Origin: Acestrorhynchus altus
Lineage: Eukaryota > Chordata > Actinopteri > Characiformes > Acestrorhynchidae
Length of the DNA stretch: 64,000 nucleotides
Assembly (NCBI GenBank): GCA_034509495.1
Contig: CM067520.1
Location: 24,619,537 to 24,683,536 of the forward strand
Direction: 5' to 3'
The first letter of the stretch is position 1. The number at the start of each line of letters is the position of its first letter. Below are positions 23,401 to 35,581 of the stretch, piece after piece. The notes under the pieces are model-generated. The model was given only the letters and a program-made list of their open reading frames with translations, ran no database searches and was not told where the DNA came from. The position numbers and the translations under genes were made by a program.

Positions 23401-24403
23401 GTTAATTTGATCAATTAATTTGATCTTTAATAACTCTAGTAAAGAGCAAATGCTGTCAGTTTTAAAAAGTCATCCATTCTTACACATTTATAAAAAACAT
23501 AGTTCATTATAGAAGCAAAACCCAGTTTGGCGTGTTTATATTTAAAGGCTCAACACAGCACTGGAATAGCAGTGGCCAAATGTCACAGTTATAATAACAG
23601 GCCTGTTACTCAACACCCACTAAGGTTACTCCTGTAATTTCTTGGCAATTAACAGGTCTACTGTTTGTGTCTTCACATTTACAATTTACTAGAAAATGGT
23701 TTATTATAAAAGCAAAGAAGGAACGAGCTGATTTTCCTGCCTGAAGCGAGCGTGGAGTACACACATGGACGGTTGTGCTCAGAAAAGTGGTGTAATTAGT
23801 ATTTTATGGGCTCACTGCGAAAAGACAATACGATGAAATGAAATAAAATAAAACGGACTAAACCTTTGTTTAACCAAGGTAATTACATTGGGATTAAAAT
23901 GTTAATTGTAAGATTTTTTTCAGTGAATTAAAAAAAAAATCCAATTTGCTTGTTTATTTGTTATTTTGATGGTGTTAATGAGCAGCTGCTCTCAAGGTAA
24001 ACTGCTACACCTTCTAGAAAGTGTCTTGTGATTCAAACATTTTCCTATTGAACATATGATAAAATACAAGCTTGCAGTCAGTTTTAGTAGCTTAAAGTAA
24101 TTGTTGGTTAGGTTTGGATCGATGTCTTGGAAATATAGCACTGATGGTGAATGACAAGGTGAAGAATAGAGAAAAGCCGTATTTACATCTAGTGCTGCCT
24201 GCAGTCCAACACTGGTATCTCAGGCAATTTAATTTACTACATTTATTAAATGGATGAGTTAGTATGAAGCATTATGAAGCACTAAGTTAGTATGAAACAT
24301 TTGGAATTGTTGGTCTTGCAGCGTTTTTACTGGTCAAAGTCTGTTCTTACTGGTTAATAGAAAACCTGATTTTACTATCAAATGACATCATCTGTTCAGA
24401 TTT
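23401..24403. other. Non-coding sequence, no gene seen
   Basis: AT-rich, with no open frame of interest and no family recognised. Confidence 0.5.
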
Positions 24404-24706
24404 AACCCTTACGCCAGTTTTGTGGGATGTTTTTGTAGTTTGATGTACTTTTACTCACCAACAAATTTAAAACGTATAGGGGGTTGATCATGTTCATGTG
24501 GACAGAGCAGTAAACATGCACTAAAAGCTGCTTTGGCATTTAAACTGGGATTTAATTCAGTTGGAAACGGGTGAATTTTTGAAATGATGAGACCTTGTCT
24601 CAGCATTGTCTTGTAGTTTATGATATGTAGGTTACTCTGATCCTCAGATATGAAATCTAGAAACCATAACTTTACTGCCTGCAAAGTGTGGATCTCCGGT
24701 TCTAAG
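24404..24706 (-). mobile_element. Family A MITE, both ends kept, core deleted
   Basis: Left end TTAACCCTTACGCC and GTGGGATGTTTTTGTAGTTT. The middle jumps from AAAACGTATAGGGGG to TTGATCATG, removing the AT-rich core and the GC box. GGACAGAGCAGTAAACATGC follows, then GCAAAGTGTGGATCTC and GGTTCTAAGAGG at the right end. It is about 300 bp. Confidence 0.85.
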
Positions 24707-25062
24707 AGGTAATAAATAATAAACAATCATATACATGTTTTCAGACTTTTTCAAAGGGAGATGAATGACAGCTGTACGCAGGGTTGGAGCCTCACTGCTA
24801 AGTTCTGAATCTTTCAAGGGTTTTCTTCTTGGGTCCATGTGGGTTTTCTCTGGATACTCTGGTTTCCTCCAACACCAAAAATACATGGCACGTGAACTGG
24901 CCATACGTTTATTTAACTGCTAGCATTAACTAAACAGACCTGTCCAGCTGTTTCAGATACCTTATAAAGGTTGGAACGGTCGATCCAGAGCCTCTAATTT
25001 ACTTCCCACATTCTTTTCCTGTGGCTCCACTTATATCCCAGGATTTTGAACTCCCTGTAGCC
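24707..25062. other. Non-coding sequence, no gene seen
   Basis: No feature is supported. A minus-strand open frame crossing from family A into this stretch is chance. Confidence 0.5.
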
Positions 25063-25590
25063 AAGTGCTGATACGTACAGTGCTCCCAGTGAAGCCATGC
25101 TGCGCTGCTTTGTTTAGTGCCACTGATTTCTCACTGATTTCAGCAGGTAAATCAATTCATTTCCAACGGAATTAAATCCCACTTTAAATACCAAAGCAGC
25201 TTCCAGTGCATGTTTACTGCTCTGTCCACGTGAACATGCTCTACCTGCATACAGACTCTGACTGATCAGTGAGAGGGGGAGGGGCTAATGATGTCACTAA
25301 CCTACATATTGGGTTATAAATAAAATGAGAAAATGGGCCTGTTTACTCTCTTTTTTGCTCACAGTGTTCAAATGTAAAGGATCATACTGACATATACATA
25401 CTGTAAATAAAATAATAATAAAGAATATTAAGGTAGTTTTTTGTTTTATTTTGACCACTCTGAGAATTACAGTATCTGATATCTCTTATGTCGCCTATAA
25501 ACACTTCTCTAAATGTTTGGAAAATAAAAGAAGGTCAAACTATGAAAACTTCCCACAAAATTGGCCTAGAGTTCTAAATGTAAAAGTGGC
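25063..25590 (+). mobile_element. Family A MITE, variant 5-prime part
   Basis: Starts with the same alternative segment as 22688 (GCTGATACGTACAGTGCTCC ... GCTGCTTTGTTTAGTGCC). It has one GC-box unit (GAGAGGGGGAGGGGC), the AAT-containing middle with a large deletion, and ends CAAAATTGGCCTAGAGTTCT. Confidence 0.85.
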
Positions 25591-27540
25591 AAGATAATAT
25601 CTATCATATTCTACTGTCATGGACAATGGTTATGAATTATATGATTGGCAGCCAAGGGTCGTTTCCAGCTGTAGCCATGGTTACAGCTCTCCATCCGAGA
25701 CATGACATACAGCCTGATGGAAACTAAGAAGAAGTAGCACAGAGGCAAACTTCTGACACACCAGTCCACTTTTTTCTTGCTCCCGGGTGAAGTGTGATGA
25801 AGATGAGAGGACAGTAGATAGACGCTGTCTCTTTAAATAGATCCAAAGTCATTCTTTTAGATGGAGACATCTAATGTGAGAAAGAAAAAGCACATAGATC
25901 ACAGGGCTACACGGGTAGGCCACGGCGGGGGCATAAGCGTCCTGTGTGTCTGTCCACTAATTAGACGCTTTGGCATGGGAAGGGGTTGTGTTCATGGTTA
26001 CATCAGCTCGTGGGAGAGGGGGTGTAGCATAAAACGCTGTTACATAACTCAGATACTTAAGGCTCCTTATGGACCATGTAAATCCCTACCACTAATGGGC
26101 AGATTTGTGTGGCCATTAAAAGATGGGTCTCGAATGACCACGGACTGGGTAGAGGGTGAAAGTGAAGAAAGGACGGAGGTGTGGATGTGGAAACTGCCAG
26201 CACAGCTCACTGCCTAAATGGCAAGTTGAGGGAGAAAGGACAGCAATAAAGGAGCACATCGAGAAAGGTCACTTGACAAAAAAAAAAAAAGAGCGACCAG
26301 CGATTGACTTTTGACCTTTCTCAACAGCTGAAATTGGTTGTCCAGGATGGTTGAGTGCTCAGTAAAATGCTTCTATCATGCCTGAGTGGAAAAGTGGCAG
26401 ATAAAATGATGGCACAATCAAAACCGTGCAGGACCACACTTGCTGTAGAAGATGCCGAGGATCCAAGGCCAGTGTGGTTGCATCTGTAACTGAACTGGAT
26501 CGGCGGTGGCTCCAGCTCCAGCTCCAGCACTGCTAGTACCTGCCACTCCATCTCCAGCAGTGACTTTCACTTTTCCAATCATTCATTAAAAGTTCAAGAG
26601 TTTATTAAAAGTTCATGGATGGAAAAGACACTAATGATGCAACCTAACTAATAGTTACTGAAGATGTACCCTTGAGGGTACCACCCCTGTGACCACCCCC
26701 AAGTTACTGACAGCTAAGCAATAAGACCCCAACACCTCCTAAATCCCAGTTGGACCAGACCAAAAACAAGGGACACAAACAATGTTGTTGCAAGATACTA
26801 TTGCAGTTTATCTCCACATAGGATTTTCCCAGCACTTGTCTTCTAAGATGAGAAGTTTAAAGCGTGAAGAAAAGCACTTGCATCCTTCCACATGCTGACC
26901 TCATTTCTGATCCTCTTTTCCAAAACTGCTGATTTTGAGGTTTCTTGCTTGCTGGAGTCTACCTGCCTCTTTGATCTTATCATGAGGAGTTAGGGAGAAC
27001 CCATGCAGAGCTGGCATTTAATCACACTGAGGGGAACCATTTCAAGCTGACATGAGGTTCTGGTCAATTCTGAATTTGAGAAGGTGGGAAGAGCACGGAA
27101 GACAACAAATTCCCATGTTTTGTTCTTCATTCATGAGGGGGAGCCAAGCGTAGCAGCATAATGAAAATGCCAAAGATGAAAAACAAAGCAGAGCAGATGA
27201 AGTGGAAGAGAAAATATGAGCTTTTTTTAATATCAGCCATGTCGATCTGCAGAAATCAGATACAGTTATTGATCGTTCTCGTTGATTCCAGTGTGGGAAG
27301 GCATTTACCTCGGCAATTATTCAAACAGATCTCCAACCCAGTCCACAAGATGGATGAACATTTCAATAAGAACCGCTTTGCGGAGCAAACCCAGGCTGAA
27401 ACTGCTCTACCATGGGCTTGATCTTCAGTGACCTTCAACATGCAGAGTGACAGTGAATGACTAATTCTCATATTAAACACATTTATGACCTTTAAATGAA
27501 TAAATTAGAGGGAGAAATCTAATTGACTGGGTTCTGAGAA
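25591..27540. other. Non-coding unique sequence
   Basis: No dispersed repeat recognised. Plus open frames at 25861-26217 and 27161-27421 were read through: composition is not typical of an exon, no domain is seen and no splice pattern supports them. A small CAGCTC-type hexamer repeat lies at about 26510-26530. Confidence 0.45.
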
Positions 27541-27544
27541 GCAC

Positions 27545-27700
27545 AGTAGGGTAGTTTTTTCACATTAAGGTCTTGAGTTCAATCCCTGGAGATGCCACAG
27601 TCGTCCACGGCTGGGACTCCAATACAGAACAATTGGCCTCGCCAACTGTGTTTGGGTGGAATGTCCTGCTCCATCAGTGAGGGGACTCTTAGTCAATGCA
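27545..27700 (+). mobile_element. tRNA-derived SINE, partial
   Basis: GAGTTCAATCCCTGG at 27573 matches a tRNA B box, followed by GATGCCACAG, GGCTGGGACTCC and ACAATTGGCCTCGCC, a body known from fish tRNA-SINEs. The A-box side (GTAGGGTAGTTTTTT) is degraded. Confidence 0.5.
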
Positions 27701-27967
27701 AACAGCTCTTAGCTGAGCTAGAAGAAGTGGCCAGTAGCTTTCTCATGCAAACATGCTCAGCTGCCAATGTTGCATTTGCACTTCATAAGCTCAGGGAACC
27801 ACTATGTGACCTTCACCTTCACAGCCACAAATACATCATAATGGGAAATGACTATACTGGGGTAAGAAACCTGAATCCGACAACCCCGTTTACACCTGGT
27901 CACATCATTTGATTAGTATCTGGATGATATCCTGACAAAATGAGTCAAATACGTAAAACATCAAAGA

Positions 27968-28410
27968 CTCAGCCTGCATACAGACTCTGACTGATCAGTG
28001 AGAGGGGGTGGGGCTAATGCCGTCTCTAACCCAGATATTGGGTTGGTTATAGAGGAAAATGAGAAGGGAGGGGCTGTTCACTCTCTTTCTTTGATCACAC
28101 AATTTTCGAATTTCAGAATAGAAGTCCTGAGGAGGGTTAATACTGATACATACATCAATAACAACAATGGTGAAGAATATTCAGCTTGTTTTTTAATTTG
28201 GATCACTGTCAAATATTTCAAACAATATACTTTTGTAAATATCCTTATCAGGTCTAGTCATTACTCATCAAAATACTTGCTCAGAAATACTCTGGATGAT
28301 CAATTTTCAACCGGATTTCTCAGTAAAGTGTTTTAGTTCATATATGGTGAATAAAAGTATGTCAAACTACAGAAACATCCCACAAAATTGGTCTAAAGTT
28401 CTCCTGTTTT
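27968..28410 (+). mobile_element. Family A MITE, 3-prime two thirds
   Basis: Starts at CAGCCTGCATACAGACTCTG, one GC-box unit (GAGAGGGGGTGGGGC), GAAAATGAGAAGGGAGGGGC, the AT-rich middle, and ends near CACAAAATTGGTCTAAAGTT. The first ~150 bp are absent. Confidence 0.85.
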
Positions 28411-28563
28411 TTATATTTGCATATTTATAGATAATTATGTCATACAGGTTCTAAAACCACGTCAGCAAGTTGATGAGAGACTTTGAACTTCGATACAGTA
28501 TCTGCTGATTTCGGAAGGCAGTTTGCACCACGTAAAATGACCACTGATAGACTTCCATTACGT

Positions 28564-29017
28564 TAGCTACAGAACATGGACAAAAGTATTGGGACACGTG
28601 TTTATTCACTGTTTCCTCTGAAAGCAAGGGTATTAAAACAGCTTAACCTGCTTTTATTGGAGCACCTGTCTCTACTGTCCACGGAAGACTTTGGAGCATT
28701 GTTGTGAGCATTTGATTGCTTTCAGTGACAAGTATTGGTGAGGTCATTTTGGATGATCACCACCTCACCTCATTCTCAACTCCCCAACTCATTCAAGAAG
28801 TACTGTATAGTACTATCATTCCAGAGAACACAGTTCCACTGCCCAACAGCTCAATGCTGGGGGGCTTTATACCACCTACACCATCACACCATCTTCTCTA
28901 CAGGGGCTAGACAAGCTGTGTGTGCATTTGCACATCTGTGTCAGCAAGGGGTGCAAGTAAAAGTAGACGACCGCATTGATTAGGAGGGGTGTCCACAAAC
29001 ATGTGGACATGTAGCTC
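28564..29017 (+). mobile_element. Family C MITE, full length
   Basis: Both ends are visible: TAGCTACAGAACATGGACAA then AAGTATTGGGACAC on the left, and GTGTCCACAAACATGTGGAC then ATGTAGCT on the right. They are inverted with mismatches. The interior carries the GCTGGGGGGCTTTATACC core and GGGGCTAGACAAGCTGTGTG. It is about 450 bp with no transposase, so it depends on an unidentified autonomous element. Superfamily is not settled. Confidence 0.8.
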
Positions 29018-30064
29018 TGATACAAAACCCCAGAAGCAAACTTCAGACAGCTCAGCTGAGGTTTTGCTGAACTGCTGTATTTGCAGAGTGAAAGAAAGGG
29101 AGGATGAAAAAGTGAAAAGACTGTTTTTTCTTTTAGTTCGCAGACTTGAAAAGGGCAGCGAAAGGCAAGAGTGTTCTTTTTCAATTTATGAGAGTACCCA
29201 TCCGCTACATGTCTGCCACAGAGCTGCACACACACAGCGGCGAGATTAAAAAGGTGGATAATTTATAGTGAGAGAGATAAACCAGCACCATCAGATGATG
29301 TAACGCTGTTGATCAGATAATGACCAGACACAGACAGAGAGATATAGAGCGAGAGAGAGCGAGATTATTCAGCCTTTTGGAGTATCAGACTGTGAAGGAC
29401 ATGTCGTTCCATACATCTATTTTTGTCTCATCTCGTTTTCTCTATTAATTCATTCCTGTTGTGTGTTTCTTCCTTTTCATTAGTCTCTTTATGAAGGTCT
29501 AATTTCAGCTCCAGGCCCTTCAATCAAACAAAAACAACAGTTGTCTCTTTTATTAGATATCAGCTCATCTGTCCATCTATCAACCAATCAAGATGGTGCT
29601 GAGCATGGCTGCTGCATTGTCTGTCTGTCTGTCAGTCTTACTGCACAGAGTGTAGCATCCTCATGTACGACTGACAAACACTTCTAGAAATTAGATTGAT
29701 GATCTCACCCCAAACTGTCTCTGGACAACAAATTCAGTGAACTTATCACAAGAGACTGCTGTATTATCTGCTTCAGAGACACACGGATGTCGGCGGAGAT
29801 CCCTGGCCAAGCCACCGAGCCAGCTGGGTTCTCTCTGTTCTGTGCACACAAGGACGAAGGAGCTCTCCTGGACGACTAAAGGTATGTATGTTTTCTGATC
29901 GACACACCTGTACATCAAACTATGAAATCATCCCACATAACAAAACATATCACTACATGTATATAATGCCTACCAACCCTTAACTGTGAAACAAGACAAC
30001 TCATGCCAGTTTCTCAGCTCACCTTCTGTCCATAACAAATGGCATAACGGACACAGCAGAGCTG
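29018..30064. other. Non-coding unique sequence
   Basis: A GA-rich stretch lies at about 29320-29370 and a short GTCT run near 29617. The minus open frame at 29.69-29.92 kb has no family features. Confidence 0.5.
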
Positions 30065-30330
30065 CTGTAGTGCTTAAACACTGTCACTGTCCACTCTTAT
30101 CAGACACTCCTACCGAGTGTCTCCACCTTGTAGATGTAAAGTCAGAGACAGAAGCTCATCTGTTTCTGCACAGTTTGTGTTGGTCGTCCTCTAGTCCTTC
30201 ATCAGTGCTCTCGGGACGCTGCCCACAGGACGCCGTCGGCTGGACGTTTCTGGTCGGTGGACTGTTCTCGGTCCAGCAGTGAGGGGTTTAAACACTCCGG
30301 CAGCTGTTCTGCCGTGGTCCTGTGGGTTCA
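30065..30330 (-). mobile_element. Family B foldback MITE, central part
   Basis: Contains CTTAAACACTGTCACTGTCC, GAGTGTCTCCACCTTGTAGA, GTTTCTGCACAGTTTGTGTT, GGTCGTCCTCTAGTCC and GGTTTAAACACTCCGGCAGC. The outer inverted arm is truncated. The open frame through it is a repeat frame seen in every B copy and is not a gene. Confidence 0.8.
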
Positions 30331-30614
30331 TATTCAACACTGTACAGATGAAATGCACCACAGAAGCCCCGAATGAAGGTGTGACTGTTTGTTTTTCGGG
30401 GAACTGTACGAAATTGGAAACAGAAAGAACAACCTCTCCTTTAATAACAAGTACATGAAGACGTTGCAGTGTGTGGTGACATTTTCTCTGTGGAAGAGGT
30501 TCTACATTAATAAGCTGTAATTATAAATAAGCAAAAGCATGGTCAAATTAATCTAAATGAATTCTCCAACGTGAACTGCTTCTGATTAATTAGCTCAGCT
30601 GTCTCGTTTCTTCC

Positions 30615-30770
30615 CTCCTGCTCTGAGGCAGTTTGTTCTGCCCATGCTTGGCTTGTTAAGTAGGACCTTGAACCCAGACTTCTTTAAAAGCTGCTTTTTG
30701 ACAATGACCAAAAAGAGCACTATAAAAAAAGAAATTCAGTAAATCCTCAGTAAAGTTCAATAAGTACTGG
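30615..30770 (+). other. LINE or SINE 3-prime tail scrap
   Basis: AAAGCTGCTTTTTGACAATG and AAAAGAGCACTATAAAAAAA resemble the conserved 3-prime end of fish L2-type elements. No coding part is attached. Confidence 0.4.
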
Positions 30771-30944
30771 ATTTCTATTTGATTACTGTATCTCTCATTT
30801 ATTAATAACAATCATCCAATAAGGAAGACAAGTCTTAAAAGTAGATCACGAGGACCAACTCAAACAAACGGGACAGAAAAATGACACTTACTCAATTATC
30901 TATTGAAGAAAATGACTCAATATAACAGATCTGTGACGATTAAA

Positions 30945-31325
30945 GTATGGGAACCTTTAGGATCAGCAGATCATCTGAAGGTGAAGGTGTTTTCAGTGGG
31001 AGACAATCAGGTGTGAGTGGGCGTGTCCTGTTTCATTTAAAGAACAGGGAACATCTATGGAAGTCTGATCTTCATAACATGTGTGGAAATGCATCATTGC
31101 ATCTCCTCAGAAGGTTTCTGAGGAGCTCAGAAGAAGAGCCACTGATGCTCATCAGACTGGAAAAGGTTTCAAAAGTATCTCTGAAGAATCTGGACTCCAC
31201 CAATCCACAGCCGGATTGTGCACAAATGGAGGAGATTCAAGACCACTATTGCCCTCACCAGGAGTGCTCCATCTACAAAGATCACACCATCAGCAAGGCG
31301 TGAAGTATTTCAAGCACCAATGAAT
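30945..31325 (+). pseudogene. Tc1-like transposase fragment (N-terminal DNA-binding part)
   Basis: The plus strand reads DAHQTGKGFKSISEESGLHQ followed by STAGL, matching the first helix-turn-helix of Tc1-like transposases (a G-x-x-x-K-x-I-S pattern, then a recognition helix with HQST). A second frame gives DHYCPHQECSIYKDHTI, corresponding to the following T-L-P-R-S-G-R-P-x-K-I-T linker in decayed form. The DDE catalytic part is missing and frames shift, so it is dead. Confidence 0.75.
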
Positions 31326-31354
31326 CTCAGATCTGCACATCGTGGACAGTTAGA

Positions 31355-31855
31355 TGCTCAAGATCAAAGTAACCTACAGACATGATACCCATCATAACAA
31401 ACTACAAGACATACTGTTTGCTCTTTCTTTGCTCGCACGGTGTTCAAATTTCAGAATAAAAGTCCTGAGACGGCATAATACTGATATACACATGAATAAT
31501 AAAACATGATTTCAGGTTGTTTTTAATTTTATTTAATAAATATTTTGAAAATCGTATTATTATAAATATCATTGTTATCATCAGGTTCCAAACACACTCT
31601 GGATTATCAATTTCCAACAGGATTTTTTGAGCTGTAGTGTTTTTAGTTCTTATAAGCAACAACTGTAGGTGCAAGTAAATGTTTGATCAAAACATTGTTC
31701 AAATTCATACAAATACAATTCTGTTCATATTTACATCTTGAATGAAGATGAAAATAACAATATCTGGTATGTGTGACTGTCTCCTATAAACACTTTTACT
31801 TTTTTTAATTTACTTTTGGTAAATTAAAGTATGACAAACTACAAAAACATCAGTT
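31355..31855 (+). mobile_element. Family A MITE without GC box
   Basis: AGATCAAAGTAACCTACAGA starts the copy. It then jumps to TGTTTGCTCTTTCTTTGCTC, TTCAGAATAAAAGTCCTGAG and the AT-rich middle, and ends near ACTACAAAAACATCAG. The whole GC-box and primer-like middle block is deleted. Confidence 0.8.
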
Positions 31856-33064
31856 CAAAGATTTTTATTTTTATTGATGCTCAGAACTGAGTAAACACCC
31901 TGAACAATATACCGCATAACTCATTTCTCTGTTGCTTTTCCTCAATAATCTCTCATAAATGGATGTTCGAGAGTCCTAACAGGGTTGTGACTTTGGCAGC
32001 TGCCTGCTTTCAAAGGTTTTATGAAAAGCACTATGGAACAGTTGGATAACATGACCCTGAAAATAACCACTATCCTCTGCGCTCTGCTGTGGTCTGAACG
32101 GCGAACTGCACTGGTTCGTTCCTAAGGGTCTGATGAGTAGCAGATAGAAGCACAGATGCACAGAATGATTCACATAATGGTTTCTAATCTTGGTCCCAAA
32201 AGCACTTATACAATAAAGACGCTGGAATGTCGCCACTGCTTTTTTCGTTCCAGTCTGGAGACTGGATTTGAACTGGGGTTTTAGCATGTTCTGGTACTGG
32301 TCGGATCTGACTCATGCATTAACATTGGTAACATTATCTCGTTCCGAAGGCTCCGTCTACGGAACACATTTCACACGTTGTTGCTTATGGAACTGCAAAA
32401 CAGGATGTTCATCCTGAACATGGTATAAAAATATGATGTTTGCATAAAGGCTAAAAACATTCACTCGTCTGTATTATCAGACGTCAGTGACAGGTCGTAA
32501 TGGAGCGTAATTACAGCTGTTAGAGCAGCGTTATCGAGTTTGTCTAGTGTAAGGGCTGTATGTAGATAGTGTAGTGTAAGGTTAGAACCACTGGATTAAT
32601 GGGAACAGCTTTTTAAACCACCAATGAAACTTTTGAGGTTCTACTGAGATCTTGCCCCTTTAAAGCCAACCCAGAAAGGCTATAAATGCAGACCAAACCA
32701 AAATTATTGCATTGCCATCACTTTTGGCCCGTAGGAGGATCTTATTCGACTGGAGGTCTATAATACAAAAAGTTAGTCATTTTGATTATATTATGTTTCA
32801 TATTATATTTCATATCTTTGCATTACTGTTGATCTGCATGGCTTATTATTTAATTTCGATTAGGGACTTGGGAAGTATTGTATTGTGAATGCATTTGCCT
32901 GGGATGGTGGTTTGTTAGTCTATTATTAAATGAAAAAAGGAAGGAAATTTAATGCATCATACAACCTGTATAAAAATTAAAGGGTTGCAAAGGGTTCTCT
33001 CAGAAATGCCTTAGAAGGACCAATGAAGCCAGAAGAATTACCATAAAATTACCATAAATCTAGT
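31856..33064. other. Non-coding sequence, no gene seen
   Basis: Unique-looking. A minus open frame at 31976-32287 has no recognised domain. Short GGTTCT-rich stretches near 32.58 and 33.0 kb may be scraps of another MITE but are too short to call. Confidence 0.45.
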
Positions 33065-33320
33065 GGTTCTGCAAAACAGCTCTGGAATAAATTAAGAGAC
33101 TGATCACTTTTTTTTTTCTTAAATCAGCTTCTCTACAAGAACGAAGGCCTTTCCATCATACCAAGCTAAGCTCCTTCAATTTCTGCATCAGAAATGGCAT
33201 AAAGGCATCCAACAGCAGTGTGAAAGCCTGGTGGAGAGCAGGCCAAGGCATGAACACTGTGACTGACAATCAAGTTCATTTCACCAAAAGGTGATTTCTG
33301 AACTCTCTCACAGTTAAAAG
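33065..33320 (+). mobile_element. Non-autonomous DNA element fragment (AAATTAAGAGACTGATCAC type)
   Basis: GGAATAAATTAAGAGACTGA, then GCATCAGAAATGGCATAAAG, GTGTGAAAGCCTGGTGGAGA and GGTGATTTCTGAACTCT follow the order of a dispersed vertebrate MITE I recognise from fish genomes. Ends are not defined and there is no coding content. Confidence 0.5.
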
Positions 33321-33539
33321 TATGACGTGGTTTATTTACGATCATTAATTCATTGATTGGATTTGCACTGTTGGTGGTCTACAGCATCACATGATCAGTT
33401 TCTCTACACGACTGTATTTGAGATAAATCAACAATCCTCAAATTCCAGATACAAATATCACAGAAATTACAGCTACAGAAATACAGAAAAATTATTTTAA
33501 ATATTTATATAGATATTGATATATAAATATCAAGTTTGG

Positions 33540-33860
33540 GTGACCAAACATATACATATGATGTGACAATGATTAGATTGGCAAGGATATTTATAAAAAA
33601 TCCAAATGTCCTTATTACTTTTGTTATTTATGAATCAGTATTATCAATTCTCGGGACTTTTATTCTGAAATCTGAACACTTTAAGCAGAGAAAGAGCAAA
33701 CAGCCTTCTTGTTTTCCTCTATAACTCAATATCTGGGTCAGTGACTTAATTAGCCCCGCCCCCTCTCTCTGATCAGTCATTGTCTATATGCAGGTTGAGC
33801 AGGTACATGAGGACAGAGCAGTAAACATGCACTGGAAGCTCATTCAGTTGGAACCGAGGA
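33540..33860 (-). mobile_element. Family A MITE, central part
   Basis: GATTAGATTGGCAAGGATAT, GACTTTTATTCTGAAATCTG, AGCCCCGCCCCCTCTCTCTG (one GC-box unit) and GGACAGAGCAGTAAACATGC. It ends at CATTCAGTTGGAACCGAGG. Confidence 0.85.
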
Positions 33861-34808
33861 ATTGCTGATAACAATGAAACCATGGATAGATAACAAGCCA
33901 TGTTCCTCAGCATTCGTGAAAGGATGGGTTGTGTGTATTTGGTGAAAGAGCACCACCAGGTGTATGGTGAACGATAAACAGGTCACAGAAATAAGTAAAT
34001 AAGTACGTAGTATAGATCATATCGCTGCTGTTCAAGGACTCCCATGTGTCTCCAGTGTCCCTTTTTTGGAAAAACAATATACGGTCACGCAAATCTATCT
34101 GTACAGTCACACCCCCGACTCCTGACATTCCTCACGTTCCACCAACCTGTTCATCACTGACCTCGAAAAGCATCTGTGAAACGGTGTGTTTGTTGATGGT
34201 TGAGACGTTGCTTAAGCTTGGACACACTGTTCTGAGAGCAGCATTTAAAAATCAATGAGTCCGTCTGATGAGATCCTTCCTGAAATCGAGACTGCGGCTC
34301 AGGAGAAGGAAAAACCTCTTCCGGCTCGGAGAAAATCGCTGCTCCTCAATGGGACACTCTTCTGCTGATGACTCTGGTGAGTTTCAGACTGTGCCAGTCA
34401 ATGTGTCACTGTAGGTGAGAAATGATCCCCAGCTTTTGAATGTCACACTCAATAACAGATATCCTGGCACCAGATGGAACTGGGGAGTGTGTCTGATTCC
34501 AATCCATCCACGTTTCCAGCTGAGATTGGGCAGGGAGGCAACTTTCTTGAGGCCAGCGAATTTCCCTTTTCGGAAAGTCTGAAAATGACTTCTGTATGCT
34601 AAACACTTAGAAACTCAAAGGAGCCCAGTCGTCACTAGTTACAGTGGCCTTTTATCAACGTCTATATTTCTGCATAAATTTGACCTAAAACGTTTTTGAA
34701 AAGAGTTTCACACAAGTCGCAGAAGTAACCGTGGATCGGTGGAGTCCGAACTCCAAGAGCTCCTCGGGAATCTCCTTGTACACTCGATACACTGTGAAGA
34801 TTTTGATA
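33861..34808. other. Non-coding unique sequence
   Basis: No repeat family or gene recognised. Short open frames near 34.0 and 34.5 kb have no supporting features. Confidence 0.5.
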
Positions 34809-34809
34809 G

Positions 34810-35055
34810 ACCCCTGTTCCTTTAACCTTTAGAACTGTAGGCCAGTGATGTGGGATGTTTTCATAGTTTGACATATTTCATTCACCAACATGTTAGAAAC
34901 GTATTGATAGGAGATGTTCACACACACCAGATACTGTCACTTTCAGGAGATCCTAGACTTGTCTTCAATTGAGACGTAAAATATAACAGAATTTAAATGC
35001 GACTTGTGTTTTTTTGCTGTGAAAATGCAAGAATGTTCTTCAGAATATTTTTCAT
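34810..35055 (-). mobile_element. Family A MITE, left piece of a split copy
   Basis: The copy starts with a clean terminus, TTAACCTTTAGAACTG, then GGCCAGTGATGTGGGATGTT, and the TTTCAGGAGATCCTAGACTT block. It is interrupted at 35056 by a Tc1-like element and resumes at 35582. Confidence 0.9.
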
Positions 35056-35581
35056 TACAGGGGTTGGACAGTGAAACTGAAACATCTGTCATTGTAGTGG
35101 GAGGTTTCATGGCTAAATTGGAGCAGCCTGGTGGTCAATCTTCATTAATTGCACCAGTAAGAGCAGAGTGTGAAGGTTCAATTAGCAGGTAAGAGCACAG
35201 TTCTGCTCAAAATACTGCATTAAACACAACATTATGGGGGACATACCAGAGTTCAAAAGAGGACAAATTGTTGGTGCACGTCTTGCTGGCGCATCTGTGA
35301 CCAAGACAGCAAGTCTTTGTGATGTATCAAGAGCCACGGTATCCAGGGTAACGTCAGCACCACCAAGAAGGACCAACCACATCCAACAGGATTAACTGTG
35401 GACACAAGAGGACGCTGTCTGAAAGGGATGTTGGGGTGTTAACCCGGATTATATCCAAAAAATGTCCTTCCCAAGACGAACTGACGCTGTATTGGCCTCA
35501 AAAGGAGGCCCTAGAACACCGTACTAATACATTATTTTTGTCTGAAACCAGGTGTTTCAGTTTCATTGTCCAACCCCTGTA
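35056..35581 (+). mobile_element. Internally deleted Tc1-like element with intact ends
   Basis: A 526-bp element bounded by TACAGGGGTTGGACAGTGAA and, inverted, TTCATTGTCCAACCCCTGTA; the inverted match continues for about 32 bp with few differences. TA at each edge fits the Tc1 target duplication. Inside, the plus strand encodes MGDIPEFKRGQIVGARLAGA and SVTKTASLCDVSRATVSRV, a Tc1-family first helix-turn-helix. The frame then stops and the DDE catalytic part is absent, so it could move only with help from another copy. Confidence 0.9.

Noticed and set aside
25861..26217. 118-codon plus-strand open frame
   Set aside because: No domain, no signal, no splice context; composition does not look like an exon.
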